Origin: Mycobacterium sp.
GTDB lineage: Bacteria > Actinomycetota > Actinomycetes > Mycobacteriales > Mycobacteriaceae
Reading direction: 5' to 3'
Assembly (NCBI GenBank): GCA_025965895.1
Contig: JAOPWC010000179.1
Coordinates: 1 to 64,000 of the forward strand
Length of the DNA stretch: 64,000 bases
Shown here: in pieces, positions 8,894-16,868 of the stretch
Position numbering within the stretch: position 1 is the stretch's first letter
Layout: each line of letters begins with the position of its first letter
Position numbers and translations under genes: made by a program
The notes under the pieces: generated by a model
The model's input: the letters and a program-made list of their open reading frames with translations, nothing else
Databases searched by the model: none
What the model was told of the DNA's origin: nothing

Positions 8894-8994
8894 GGGTTCC
8901 GTCCCGGTGTCGGGGTTGTAACGAGTGCGTTGACACTGTTTCTATCAAATGACAGGAATTCCGGTACAGCTTGCGCGCGGTGCAAGAATGTGGC

Positions 8995-9669
8995 ATGCGG
9001 ACCGACGGGCGAGGGCGTCCCCGCCTGGAGCAGCACCGGCGGCCCGGGAAGACGGCCCGCGACGAGATCCTCGATGCGGCCGCGGAGCTGTTCACCGGCC
9101 TTGGCTACGCCAGCACGTCAACGCGGCGGATCGCCGACGCGGTCGGGATGCGGCAGGCATCGCTGTATCACCACTTCGCCACCAAGGACGACATCCTCGA
9201 CGCGCTGTTGTCCGGCACCGTGGACGACGCGTTGCGGCTCGCCGCAGATCTGCTCGCCGAGTCGGGCCCGTACGCTCCCCGGTTGCATGCGCTGGTCGTC
9301 GGCGACGCCAGCCAGCTGTGCGGCAGCAGGTGGAACCTCGGCGCCCTATACCTGCTGCCAGAACTGCGCGTCGAGCGGTTCGAGACGTTCCGTGTCCGCC
9401 GCGAGGAACTGCGCCGAGATTACCGCCAGCTGTCAGGCGGCGTGATCGCCGAGTGCGGGGGGCCGCCGGAGGCCGACGACCTGCCGTTCCGGTTGGTCGA
9501 GTCCGTCATCAACCGACGCTCCGACGACGGCAGCTGCCCGCCGGATCATCCGTGGTGGATCGCCGACGGGGCGTTGCGGCTCCTGGGCTGCGACGGCGAC
9601 TTCGCCGAGCTGCGCACGTCCACCGCCGAGCGGCTGGGATTCGCGCCGCAAAGTCCGGTGGCCGGCTAG
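8995..9669 (+). CDS. TetR family transcriptional regulator
   Basis: 224 residues from ATG 8995 (MRTDGRGRPRLEQHRRPGKT). The DNA-binding domain is clear: ARDEILDAAAELFTGLGYAS, then STRRIADAVGMRQASLYHHF and ATKDDILDALL. The ligand domain is larger than minimal and has no recognised signature. A TTG at 8971 would add eight residues. It is divergent from the DUF1989/carboxylase-like operon and probably represses it in the absence of its ligand, which could be guanidine-like or a carboxylated intermediate (inference). It overlaps the convergent panB stop by four bases (CTAG, 9666-9669). Confidence 0.85.
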   Translation: MRTDGRGRPRLEQHRRPGKTARDEILDAAAELFTGLGYASTSTRRIADAVGMRQASLYHHFATKDDILDALLSGTVDDALRLAADLLAESGPYAPRLHALVVGDASQLCGSRWNLGALYLLPELRVERFETFRVRREELRRDYRQLSGGVIAECGGPPEADDLPFRLVESVINRRSDDGSCPPDHPWWIADGALRLLGCDGDFAELRTSTAERLGFAPQSPVAG

Positions 9670-10517
9670 AAGCTGTGCTCGTCGGCCGGGAATGCGCCGC
9701 TGGCCACCTCGTCGGCGTATTGCGTTGCGGCGCGGCGCAACTCGCCTGCGACATCGCCGAATCGCTTGACGAAGCGGGCAGTCTTGCCGCCGGTCAGCCC
9801 GGCCATGTCCTGCCACACCAGTACCTGCGCGTCACAGTTGGGTCCGGCGCCGATGCCGATCGTCGGGATTGTCAGCTTGCCGGTGATCTGGGTGGCCAGT
9901 TCGGCGGGCACCATCTCCATCACGACCGAGAACGCGCCGGCCTCGGCGACCGCGATCGCGTCGGCGATGGTTTGCTCGGCTGCGTCGCCGCGGCCCTGGA
10001 CCCGGAACCCGCCGAGGGTGTTGACGCTCTGAGGGGTGAAACCGATGTGCGCCATGACAGGGATTCCGGCGGAGGTCAGCGCGGCGATCTGCGCGGCGAC
10101 CCGCTCGCCGCCCTCGAGCTTGACCGCGTGCGCGCCGGTCTCCTTGAGGAACCGCGTGGCGGTGGCCAGCGCCTGGGCGGGTCCGGACTCATAGCTGCCG
10201 AATGGCAGGTCGGCGACCACCAGCGCGTGCGGTGCGCCCCGCACGACACCGCGCACCAGCGGAATCAGCTCGTCGACCGAGATCGGCACCGTCGTGTCGT
10301 AACCGTAGACCACGTTGGCGGCCGAATCACCGACGAGCAGGACCGGGATGCCGGCGTCGTCGAACACCTTCGCGGTCGAGTAGTCGTAGACCGTCAGCAT
10401 CGCCCACTTGTGGCCCTCGGCCTTCATCTTCTGCAAGTGATGCGTGCGGATCTTGGTGGGTGGTCTCTGCGCGTCTTCCACGCCGGATGCAGCGCCGTAT
10501 ACCGTCTGCTCAGACAT
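9666..10517 (-). CDS. panB: 3-methyl-2-oxobutanoate hydroxymethyltransferase
   Basis: 283 residues, normal for the family. The enzyme transfers a hydroxymethyl group from methylene-tetrahydrofolate to 2-oxoisovalerate, the first step of pantothenate synthesis. Seen: KWAMLTVYDYSTAKVFDDAG, LLVGDSAANVVYGYDTTVPI (the Mg-binding Asp), ADLPFGSY, VKLEGG, MAHIGFTPQSVN, 'ADAIAVAEAGAFSVVMEMVP' with the catalytic Glu, and TIGIGAGPNCDAQVLVWQD. The M. tuberculosis orthologue is Rv2225, next to the CYTH-CHAD gene. Here four genes separate the two. panC is not adjacent. Confidence 0.97.
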   Translation of the reverse strand: MSEQTVYGAASGVEDAQRPPTKIRTHHLQKMKAEGHKWAMLTVYDYSTAKVFDDAGIPVLLVGDSAANVVYGYDTTVPISVDELIPLVRGVVRGAPHALVVADLPFGSYESGPAQALATATRFLKETGAHAVKLEGGERVAAQIAALTSAGIPVMAHIGFTPQSVNTLGGFRVQGRGDAAEQTIADAIAVAEAGAFSVVMEMVPAELATQITGKLTIPTIGIGAGPNCDAQVLVWQDMAGLTGGKTARFVKRFGDVAGELRRAATQYADEVASGAFPADEHSF

Positions 10518-10722
10518 CGTTGTCCCTCGTCGGTGGTCGGGTCGATCCTCGTGGCCCTGCGGGTCCCCGGGTTCGTCTGACGGGTTTCAGTCTGCCATCC
10601 GCCAGTCGAAGAATGAACGCGCGGTTCAGTGGACTTTCTCACAATCGAGCCACAGTCGCGGCGATCGGGCGGTCTTACAGATTCGCGGCCGGTGTTCCGT
10701 GAGCGGACTTACCATCGGCGAC
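10518..10722. other. Divergent intergenic region between panB and the WS/DGAT gene
   Basis: 205 bases with both genes reading outward, so it must hold both promoters. No clear hairpin, riboswitch or strong operator was found. An in-frame GTG at 10699 could lengthen the WS/DGAT protein by eight residues. Confidence 0.5.
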
Positions 10723-12114
10723 ATGCAACGGCTCAGTGGACTCGACGCCAGCTTCCTTTACCTCGAAACGGCCAAGCAGCCGCTGCACGTGTGCTCGATC
10801 CTGGAACTTGATACATCGACGATGCCGGGCGGCTACACCTTCGACCGATTCAAAGACGAACTATCGTTACGCGTCAAGGGAATTCCGACCTTCCGCGAGA
10901 AGCTCGCCGACAGCCCCCTGAACCTGGACCATCCGGTGTGGGTCGAAGACAACGACTTCGACGTCGACCGGCACCTGCACCGGATCGGCCTGCCGGCGCC
11001 GGGCGGCCGCACCGAGTTGGGCGAGATCTGCGGACACATCGCGTCGCTTCAGCTCGACCGCAGCCGCCCGCTCTGGGAGACGTGGGTGATCGAAGGTGTC
11101 GCGGGAACCGAGGCCAGCGAGGGCGGCCGGGTGGCGGTGATGACGAAGGTGCACCACGCCGGCGTCGACGGCGTCAGCGGCGCCAACCTGATGTCGGTGC
11201 TGTGCAGCACCGAGCCCGATGCGCCGCCCCCGGATCCAGTCGAGGGCGTCGGCGGCGTCAATCCGGTCGAGCTCGCGGCCACTGGGCTGTTCAAGTTCGC
11301 AACCCGGCCGTTGCACCTGGCGAACGTGTTGCCGAGCACGATCGCCAGCGTGGTGGAGACGTTGCGGCGCGCCCGCAGTGGCCAGGCGATGACCCGTCCG
11401 TTCAAGGCGCCGCAGACGGCGTTCAACGATGCGCTCACCGGCCACCGCAACATCGCGTACGCGCAGCTGGATCTCGAAGACATCAAGACGGTCAAGAACC
11501 GGTTCGATATCAAGGTCAACGACGTGGTGATGGCGCTGTGCGCAGGGGTATTGCGCAAGTTCCTGCTCGATCGCGGCGAGCTGCCCGATGAACCGTTGGT
11601 GGCGATGGTCCCCGTGTCGGTACGCGACAAGTCCGACCGGGCCGGCCGCAACCAGGTGTCCGGCATGTTTTCCCGACTGGAAACCCACATCGCCGACCCC
11701 GCGGAACGGCTGAAGGCGATCTCCGAAGCGAATTCGGTTGCCAAACAGCACAGTTCGGCGATCGCGGCGACGCTGCTGCAGGACTGGTCGCAATTCGCGG
11801 CACCCGCCGTGTTCGGTCTCGCGATGCGGGTCTATTCCAACTCCCGGCTGACGGGCAGCAGGCCCGTGCACAACCTGGTGATCTCGAACGTGCCGGGGCC
11901 ACGCACGCCGCTGTATTTCCTGGGTTCCGAGGTCAAAGCCATGTATCCGCTCGGCCCGATCTTCCATGGCTGTGGGCTGAACATCACCGTGATGTCGCTG
12001 ACCGGCAAGCTCGACGTCGGGCTGATCTCATGCCCGGAGTTGCTGCCCGATTTGTGGGACCTGGCCGACGACTTCGAGGTCGGCCTGGACGAATTGCTGT
12101 CCGCGAAGCCGTAG
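10723..12114 (+). CDS. Wax ester synthase/acyl-CoA:diacylglycerol acyltransferase (WS/DGAT, Tgs family)
   Basis: 463 residues starting MQRLSGLDASFLYLETAKQP, the typical opening of mycobacterial triacylglycerol synthases. The active-site motif HHxxxDG is present as KVHHAGVDGVSG near residue 145. C-terminal signatures include NDVVMALCAGVLRKFL, VPVSVRDKS, and 'NLVISNVPGPRTPLYFLGSE'. The family esterifies acyl-CoA to diacylglycerol or fatty alcohols to make storage lipid. There are many paralogues per mycobacterial genome, so the exact acceptor is unknown. It lies between panB and caeA, where M. tuberculosis has no such gene (from memory), and is thus a lineage-specific insertion or loss. Confidence 0.9.
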   Translation: MQRLSGLDASFLYLETAKQPLHVCSILELDTSTMPGGYTFDRFKDELSLRVKGIPTFREKLADSPLNLDHPVWVEDNDFDVDRHLHRIGLPAPGGRTELGEICGHIASLQLDRSRPLWETWVIEGVAGTEASEGGRVAVMTKVHHAGVDGVSGANLMSVLCSTEPDAPPPDPVEGVGGVNPVELAATGLFKFATRPLHLANVLPSTIASVVETLRRARSGQAMTRPFKAPQTAFNDALTGHRNIAYAQLDLEDIKTVKNRFDIKVNDVVMALCAGVLRKFLLDRGELPDEPLVAMVPVSVRDKSDRAGRNQVSGMFSRLETHIADPAERLKAISEANSVAKQHSSAIAATLLQDWSQFAAPAVFGLAMRVYSNSRLTGSRPVHNLVISNVPGPRTPLYFLGSEVKAMYPLGPIFHGCGLNITVMSLTGKLDVGLISCPELLPDLWDLADDFEVGLDELLSAKP

Positions 12115-12187
12115 TCGCTGCGGCACCGGGCACGCGGCGAAGGCTGCGACGGCCCCTGGAAACGAGGCCATGGCACCATGTGGTGCC

Positions 12188-13744
12188 ATGAACCTCATTC
12201 GCCGCCTGCCCGTCGTCGCCCGCAAGGCGATGACATGGACGGTCGTGGTGGCCACGGTCTTCGTTGCGAGCTCAGCCGCGACGAGCTGCAGCAGACTGGC
12301 CGGCGGGCGCGCACTGATGGCCCAGCCGAAGGTGGGCGCGCCGATACAGTGGGGCCCGTGCAAGGTGACGGGGTCCGAGGACTCCGTTCGGCTGCCGACC
12401 AGTGCGCAGTGCGGCAAGCTGGCCGTGCCGCTGGACTACTCCAAGCCTGACGGCAACAGCGCCACGATGGCTCTGATCAGGTTCCCGGCGACCGGCGCCA
12501 AGATCGGGTCACTGCTCATCAACCCCGGCGGCCCGGGCGAATCGGGCGTGCAGGCCGCCGTGTCGATGGTCGACACGCTGCCGCCACAAGTTCGCGACAG
12601 GTTCGATCTCGTCGGCTTCGACCCGCGCGGTGTGGCCAACTCGTCGCCGGCGGCGTGGTGCAACTCCGACGCCGACAACGACAGGCTGCGCGCCGACCCC
12701 GAGGTCGACTACTCGCCCGCGGGCGTGGCACACATCGAACAGCTGACCAAGGAATTCGTGCAGCGCTGCGTCGCCAAGATGGGCGACGATTTTCTCCACA
12801 ACGTCGGCACCGCCAACGTCGTCAAGGACCTCGACGCGCTGCGTGCTGCGCTCGGCGACCCCAAGCTGACGTACCTGGGCTACTCGTACGGCACCCGTAT
12901 CGGCTCCGCCTACGCCGAGGCCTACCCTCAGAACGTAAGGGCGATGGTGCTCGACGGTGCCGTTGACCCGAACGCCGACCCGGTCGAGGCCAACATCCAG
13001 CAGGCCGGGGCGTTCCAGAAGGCGTTCAACGACTACGCGGCCGACTGCGCGAAGTCGCCGGACTGCCCGCTCGGCACGGACCCCACCAAGGCGGTCGACG
13101 TCTACAAGTCCATGGTCGACCCGCTGGTGGACAAGCCGGCGAAAACCGCGGACCCGCGGGGGCTGTCCTATAGCGATGCGATCGTCGGGACGATTCTGCC
13201 GCTGTACTCGCCGGGGCTGTGGCGGCATTTAACGGACGGCCTGACCGAACTGAAGTCCGGGCGCGGCGACACGATGTTGGCACTTGCCGACCTCTACATG
13301 GGCCGCGACGCCAAGGGTCACTACACCAACTCCACCGACGTGCGGGTCGCGGTGAACTGCGTGGACCAGCCGCCGGTCACCGACCGCGCCAAAGCTATCG
13401 AGCAGGACCACCGCACCCGCGAGGTTGCGCCGTTCATGAGTTACGGCGACTTCACCGGGGACGCCCCGCTGGACACCTGTGCGTTCTGGCCGGTGCCGCC
13501 CACCAGCAAGCCGCATCCAATCTCTGCGCACGGCCTGCCGCCGATCCTGGTGATCTCCACGACCCATGACCCCGCGACGCCCTACCAGGCCGGTGTGGAC
13601 CTGGCCAAGCAACTCGGCGGTGCACTTCTGACTTTCGACGGGACTCAGCACACCGTCGCGTTCCAAGGCAACGCCTGCGTCGACGCGATCGCCACCCGGT
13701 ATCTGGTCGACCTGGCGGTACCGCCACCAGACGCGAAATGCTGA
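12188..13744 (+). CDS. caeA: Cell-envelope serine hydrolase/protease lipoprotein, CaeA (Hip1) orthologue
   Basis: 518 residues from ATG 12188. The signal peptide ends in a lipobox (SAATSC), so the mature protein should be lipid-anchored outside the membrane. The alpha/beta-hydrolase fold has an oxyanion-type NPGGPGESG, nucleophile S233 in GYSYGTR, D461 in STTHDPATP and H488 in DGTQHTV. The spacing matches the known catalytic triad of M. tuberculosis Hip1 (Rv2224c), which cleaves GroEL2 and affects the envelope. An ATG at 12170 would add six residues. Followed by a paralogue on the same strand. Confidence 0.93.
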   Translation: MNLIRRLPVVARKAMTWTVVVATVFVASSAATSCSRLAGGRALMAQPKVGAPIQWGPCKVTGSEDSVRLPTSAQCGKLAVPLDYSKPDGNSATMALIRFPATGAKIGSLLINPGGPGESGVQAAVSMVDTLPPQVRDRFDLVGFDPRGVANSSPAAWCNSDADNDRLRADPEVDYSPAGVAHIEQLTKEFVQRCVAKMGDDFLHNVGTANVVKDLDALRAALGDPKLTYLGYSYGTRIGSAYAEAYPQNVRAMVLDGAVDPNADPVEANIQQAGAFQKAFNDYAADCAKSPDCPLGTDPTKAVDVYKSMVDPLVDKPAKTADPRGLSYSDAIVGTILPLYSPGLWRHLTDGLTELKSGRGDTMLALADLYMGRDAKGHYTNSTDVRVAVNCVDQPPVTDRAKAIEQDHRTREVAPFMSYGDFTGDAPLDTCAFWPVPPTSKPHPISAHGLPPILVISTTHDPATPYQAGVDLAKQLGGALLTFDGTQHTVAFQGNACVDAIATRYLVDLAVPPPDAKC

Positions 13745-13913
13745 CCGGGTCGACCGGTGACCCCGCCCGACAACGCCCCCGCGCTCCACAGCTCGAAACG
13801 GTATCGGCGCCCGGTCCTCGACAGGGCTGAGCTGCGAGATTGATGCCGGCTAGATAACGGTTCACAACCAAACCGTGGACGCCGATCACCGCAACGCGGC
13901 GGCTCATGCGAAC

Positions 13914-15440
13914 ATGTTCGGCATGTGGCCGACGAGACCCCTGTTCTCGGCGCTGCTCATTTCTGGGGTCGCGTTCTGCGTAGTCCTGCCAGTGGCCGCG
14001 GCGGCACCCGGCGCCGATATCACGCAATCGACTGTGCCGCAGCCTAATTGGGGCGGCTGCCAGAGCTGGTTGGGCGACACAAGCGGCTTCCCTGCCGCGC
14101 GCTGCGCGACGGTGTCGGTACCGGTCGACTACAACCGGCCCGGTGGCGAGGCGATTCAGCTCGCGGTGATCCGGGTGCCCGCAAGCGGCCAGCGCATCGG
14201 TGCGCTGCTGTTCAACCCTGGCGGTCCCGGTGCCTCCGCCGTCGACAGTGTGGCGGGGATGGCCGCCGCGCTTGGCGACAGCGACGTCGGCCGCCACTTT
14301 GACCTGGTGGGCTTCGATCCGCGCGGTGTCGGGCATTCGACGCCGTCGGTGCATTGCCGCACCGACGGCGAGTACGACGCCTACCGGCGGGAGCCGTTGG
14401 CGGACTACAGCCAGGCCGGGGTCGCGCATATCGAAGACGTCTATAAGCAACTCGCCCGACGGTGCCTCGACCGCAACGGGGCTGCGGCCTTGGCGAACAT
14501 CGGCACGGCCAACGCGGCCCGCGACATGGACGTCGTGCGGCAGGCGGTGGGGGAGAACCAGATCAACTATCTCGGCTTCTCGTACGGCACTCAGCTGGGC
14601 GCCGCGTACGCGCAGGCGTTCCCGCAGAACGTGCGCGCGATGGTTCTCGACGGCGCGGTCGACCCGTCGCTGGATCCGATCGAGGAGAACGTCCGCCAGA
14701 TGGCCGCATTCCAGGGCGCGTTCGACGCCTATGCCCGCGACTGCGTGCAGACGCCGGGCTGTCCTTTGGGCGACGATCCGGCCAAGGCCGTCGAGCGGTA
14801 CCACCAACTGGTGGACCCGCTGGTGGCCAAGCCGGGACCGACGTCCGACCCGCGGGGGCTGTCGTATCAGGACGCGATCACGGGCACCGTCAACGCGCTG
14901 TACACGCCGCAGTACTGGAAGCTGCTGACCAGCGGCCTGCTCGGACTTCAGCGCAACACCGATGCGGGCGACCTGCTTCTGCTTGCCGACGACTATTGGG
15001 GCAGAAACAAGAAGGGCCACTACAGCAACCTGCAGGACGCCTTCACGGCCATCCGCTGCGTGGACACGGTGACGCCGACCGACCCGGCGCCGTGGGTGGA
15101 CGCCGACCGCCGGACCCGCGAGCTGGCGCCGTTCTTGTCCTACGGGCAGTTCACCGGGTTCGCGCCGCGGGACATATGCGCGTTCTGGCCGGTGCCGCCG
15201 ACGACCACGCCGCACGAGGCGACGTCACCCGGGCCGGGCAAGGTCGTCGTCGTGTCGACGACCCACGACCCGGCGACCCCCTATCAGGCCGGCGTGGACC
15301 TGGCCCGCCAGCTCGGCGCACCGCTGATAACGTTCGAGGGAATCCAGCACACCGTGGTGTTCAACGGCGTCCAGTGCGTCGACTCCGCGGTGGTCGATTA
15401 CCTGATAAATCTGACGGCGCCGGACAATCTGCGGTGTTAA
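13914..15440 (+). CDS. Secreted alpha/beta-hydrolase, Hip1 paralogue (Rv2223c-like)
   Basis: 508 residues from ATG 13914 (alternative ATGs 13875 and 13923). A hydrophobic signal sequence ends near VAAAAPGAD. There is no lipobox Cys, so the product should be released or loosely held, unlike the preceding lipoprotein. The triad is intact: S223 in GFSYGTQ, D452 in STTHDPATP, H479 in GIQHTVVF, with NPGGPGAS as the oxyanion segment. Long blocks are nearly the same as in the upstream gene (QNVRAMVLDGAVDP, DPRGLSY, CAFWPVPP, HDPATPYQAGVDLA), which shows a tandem duplication. The substrate is unknown. Confidence 0.9.
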   Translation: MFGMWPTRPLFSALLISGVAFCVVLPVAAAAPGADITQSTVPQPNWGGCQSWLGDTSGFPAARCATVSVPVDYNRPGGEAIQLAVIRVPASGQRIGALLFNPGGPGASAVDSVAGMAAALGDSDVGRHFDLVGFDPRGVGHSTPSVHCRTDGEYDAYRREPLADYSQAGVAHIEDVYKQLARRCLDRNGAAALANIGTANAARDMDVVRQAVGENQINYLGFSYGTQLGAAYAQAFPQNVRAMVLDGAVDPSLDPIEENVRQMAAFQGAFDAYARDCVQTPGCPLGDDPAKAVERYHQLVDPLVAKPGPTSDPRGLSYQDAITGTVNALYTPQYWKLLTSGLLGLQRNTDAGDLLLLADDYWGRNKKGHYSNLQDAFTAIRCVDTVTPTDPAPWVDADRRTRELAPFLSYGQFTGFAPRDICAFWPVPPTTTPHEATSPGPGKVVVVSTTHDPATPYQAGVDLARQLGAPLITFEGIQHTVVFNGVQCVDSAVVDYLINLTAPDNLRC

Positions 15441-15453
15441 CCGCATCGACGCC

Positions 15454-15469
15454 GTAACACAGAATTAAC
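15454..15469. promoter_or_regulatory. Possible GlnR half-box pair before glnA2
   Basis: GTAAC-N6-TTAAC (GTAACACAGAATTAAC) fits the AC-N9-AC spacing of actinobacterial GlnR sites. It ends 22 bases before the glnA2 ATG. Only one pair is present and it is very close to the start, so it is weaker than the site at glnA1. Confidence 0.3.
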
Positions 15470-15491
15470 AGCCGGTGCCTACGCTCGCGTC

Positions 15492-16832
15492 ATGGACCGA
15501 CAGAAGGAATTTGTGCTGCGCACGCTGGAGGAACGGGACATCCGCTTCGTCCGCTTGTGGTTCACTGACGTGCTCGGCTTCCTGAAGTCGGTGGCGATCG
15601 CGCCTGCGGAGTTGGAGGGCGCGTTCGAAGAAGGCATCGGCTTCGACGGGTCTTCGATCGAGGGGTTCGCCCGCGTCTCGGAATCCGACACCGTCGCACG
15701 GCCGGATCCGTCGACCTTCCAGGTGCTGCCGTGGACCACCCGCAGCGGCAAACATCATTCGGCACGCATGTTCTGCGACATCACGATGCCGGACGGCTCG
15801 CCGTCGTGGGCGGACTCGCGGCATGTGCTGCGCCGCCAGTTGGCCAGGGCCAGCGACCTCGGCTTCTCCTGCTACGTGCATCCCGAGATCGAGTTCTTCC
15901 TGCTGCAACCCGGGCCCGACGACGGCTCGGAGCCGACTCCGGCCGACAACGGTGGCTACTTCGACCAGGCCGTGCACGACTCGGCGCCGAACTTCCGCAG
16001 ACACGCGATCGACGCGCTGGAATCCATGGGTATCTCGGTGGAGTTCAGCCACCACGAGGGCGCGCCGGGTCAGCAGGAGATCGACCTGCGCTATGCCGAT
16101 GCGCTGTCGATGGCCGACAACGTGATGACGTTCCGGTATGTCGTCAAGGAGGTCGCGCTCGGCGAAGGCGTGCGGGCGTCGTTCATGCCGAAGCCGTTCA
16201 GTGAGTATCCCGGCTCGGCGATGCACACCCACATGAGCCTCTTCGAGGGCGAGGTCAACGCGTTCCACAGCCCCGACGATCCGCTGCAGTTGTCTGACGT
16301 GGCGAAGTCGTTCATCGCAGGCATCCTCGAGCATGCTTCGGAGATCAGCGCGATCACCAATCAGTGGGTGAACTCCTACAAGCGGCTGGTGCAGGGCGGC
16401 GAAGCGCCCACGGCGGCCTCGTGGGGCGCCGCCAACCGGTCGGCGCTGGTGCGTGTGCCGATGTACACCCCGCGCAAGACATCGTCGCGCCGCATCGAGG
16501 TGCGCAGCCCCGACTCGGCGTGCAACCCGTACCTGACGTTCGCGGTGTTACTGGCCGCCGGGCTGCGCGGCGTGGACAAGGGGTACGCCCTGGGTCCGCA
16601 GGCCGAGGACAATGTGTGGGGCCTCACTCTGGAGGAGCGCAGCGCGATGGGATACCGCGAGCTGCCGTCCAGCCTGGGCATCGCGCTGCAGCAGATGGAA
16701 AACTCCGAGCTCGTCGCGGAAGCGTTGGGCGAGCACGTGTTTGACTTCTTCCTGCGCAACAAGCGCGCCGAGTGGGAGAACTACCGCCGCCACGTCACCC
16801 CGTTCGAGCTGCAGACGTACCTTTCGCTGTAG
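15492..16832 (+). CDS. glnA2: Glutamine synthetase, GlnA2-type (GSI-alpha branch)
   Basis: 446 residues, the short form without the 25-residue insertion. Seen: VRLWFTDVLGFLKSVAIAP, GFDGSSIEGF, EIEFFLL and FSHHEGAPGQQEIDLRY (Glu metal ligands), 'FMPKPF', MHTHMSLF, NSYKRLVQGGEAPT (ATP), RIEVRSPDSACNPYL. The segment that carries the adenylylated Tyr in GlnA1 reads EDNVWGLT here (about residue 373). It lacks that Tyr, so GlnE should not modify it. Immediately upstream of glnE (36-base gap), as in M. tuberculosis Rv2222c-Rv2221c. GlnA2 is thought to serve general glutamine or peptidoglycan-related needs and is dispensable in M. tuberculosis. Confidence 0.95.
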   Translation: MDRQKEFVLRTLEERDIRFVRLWFTDVLGFLKSVAIAPAELEGAFEEGIGFDGSSIEGFARVSESDTVARPDPSTFQVLPWTTRSGKHHSARMFCDITMPDGSPSWADSRHVLRRQLARASDLGFSCYVHPEIEFFLLQPGPDDGSEPTPADNGGYFDQAVHDSAPNFRRHAIDALESMGISVEFSHHEGAPGQQEIDLRYADALSMADNVMTFRYVVKEVALGEGVRASFMPKPFSEYPGSAMHTHMSLFEGEVNAFHSPDDPLQLSDVAKSFIAGILEHASEISAITNQWVNSYKRLVQGGEAPTAASWGAANRSALVRVPMYTPRKTSSRRIEVRSPDSACNPYLTFAVLLAAGLRGVDKGYALGPQAEDNVWGLTLEERSAMGYRELPSSLGIALQQMENSELVAEALGEHVFDFFLRNKRAEWENYRRHVTPFELQTYLSL

Positions 16833-16868
16833 CGGCTCCGTCGCACGCGTGGGGGGTGCGTTACCGTC

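Noticed and set aside
8949..10580. 543-codon plus-strand frame covering TetR and panB
   Set aside because: It spans two well-supported genes in other frames and shows only low-complexity Arg/Gly sequence.
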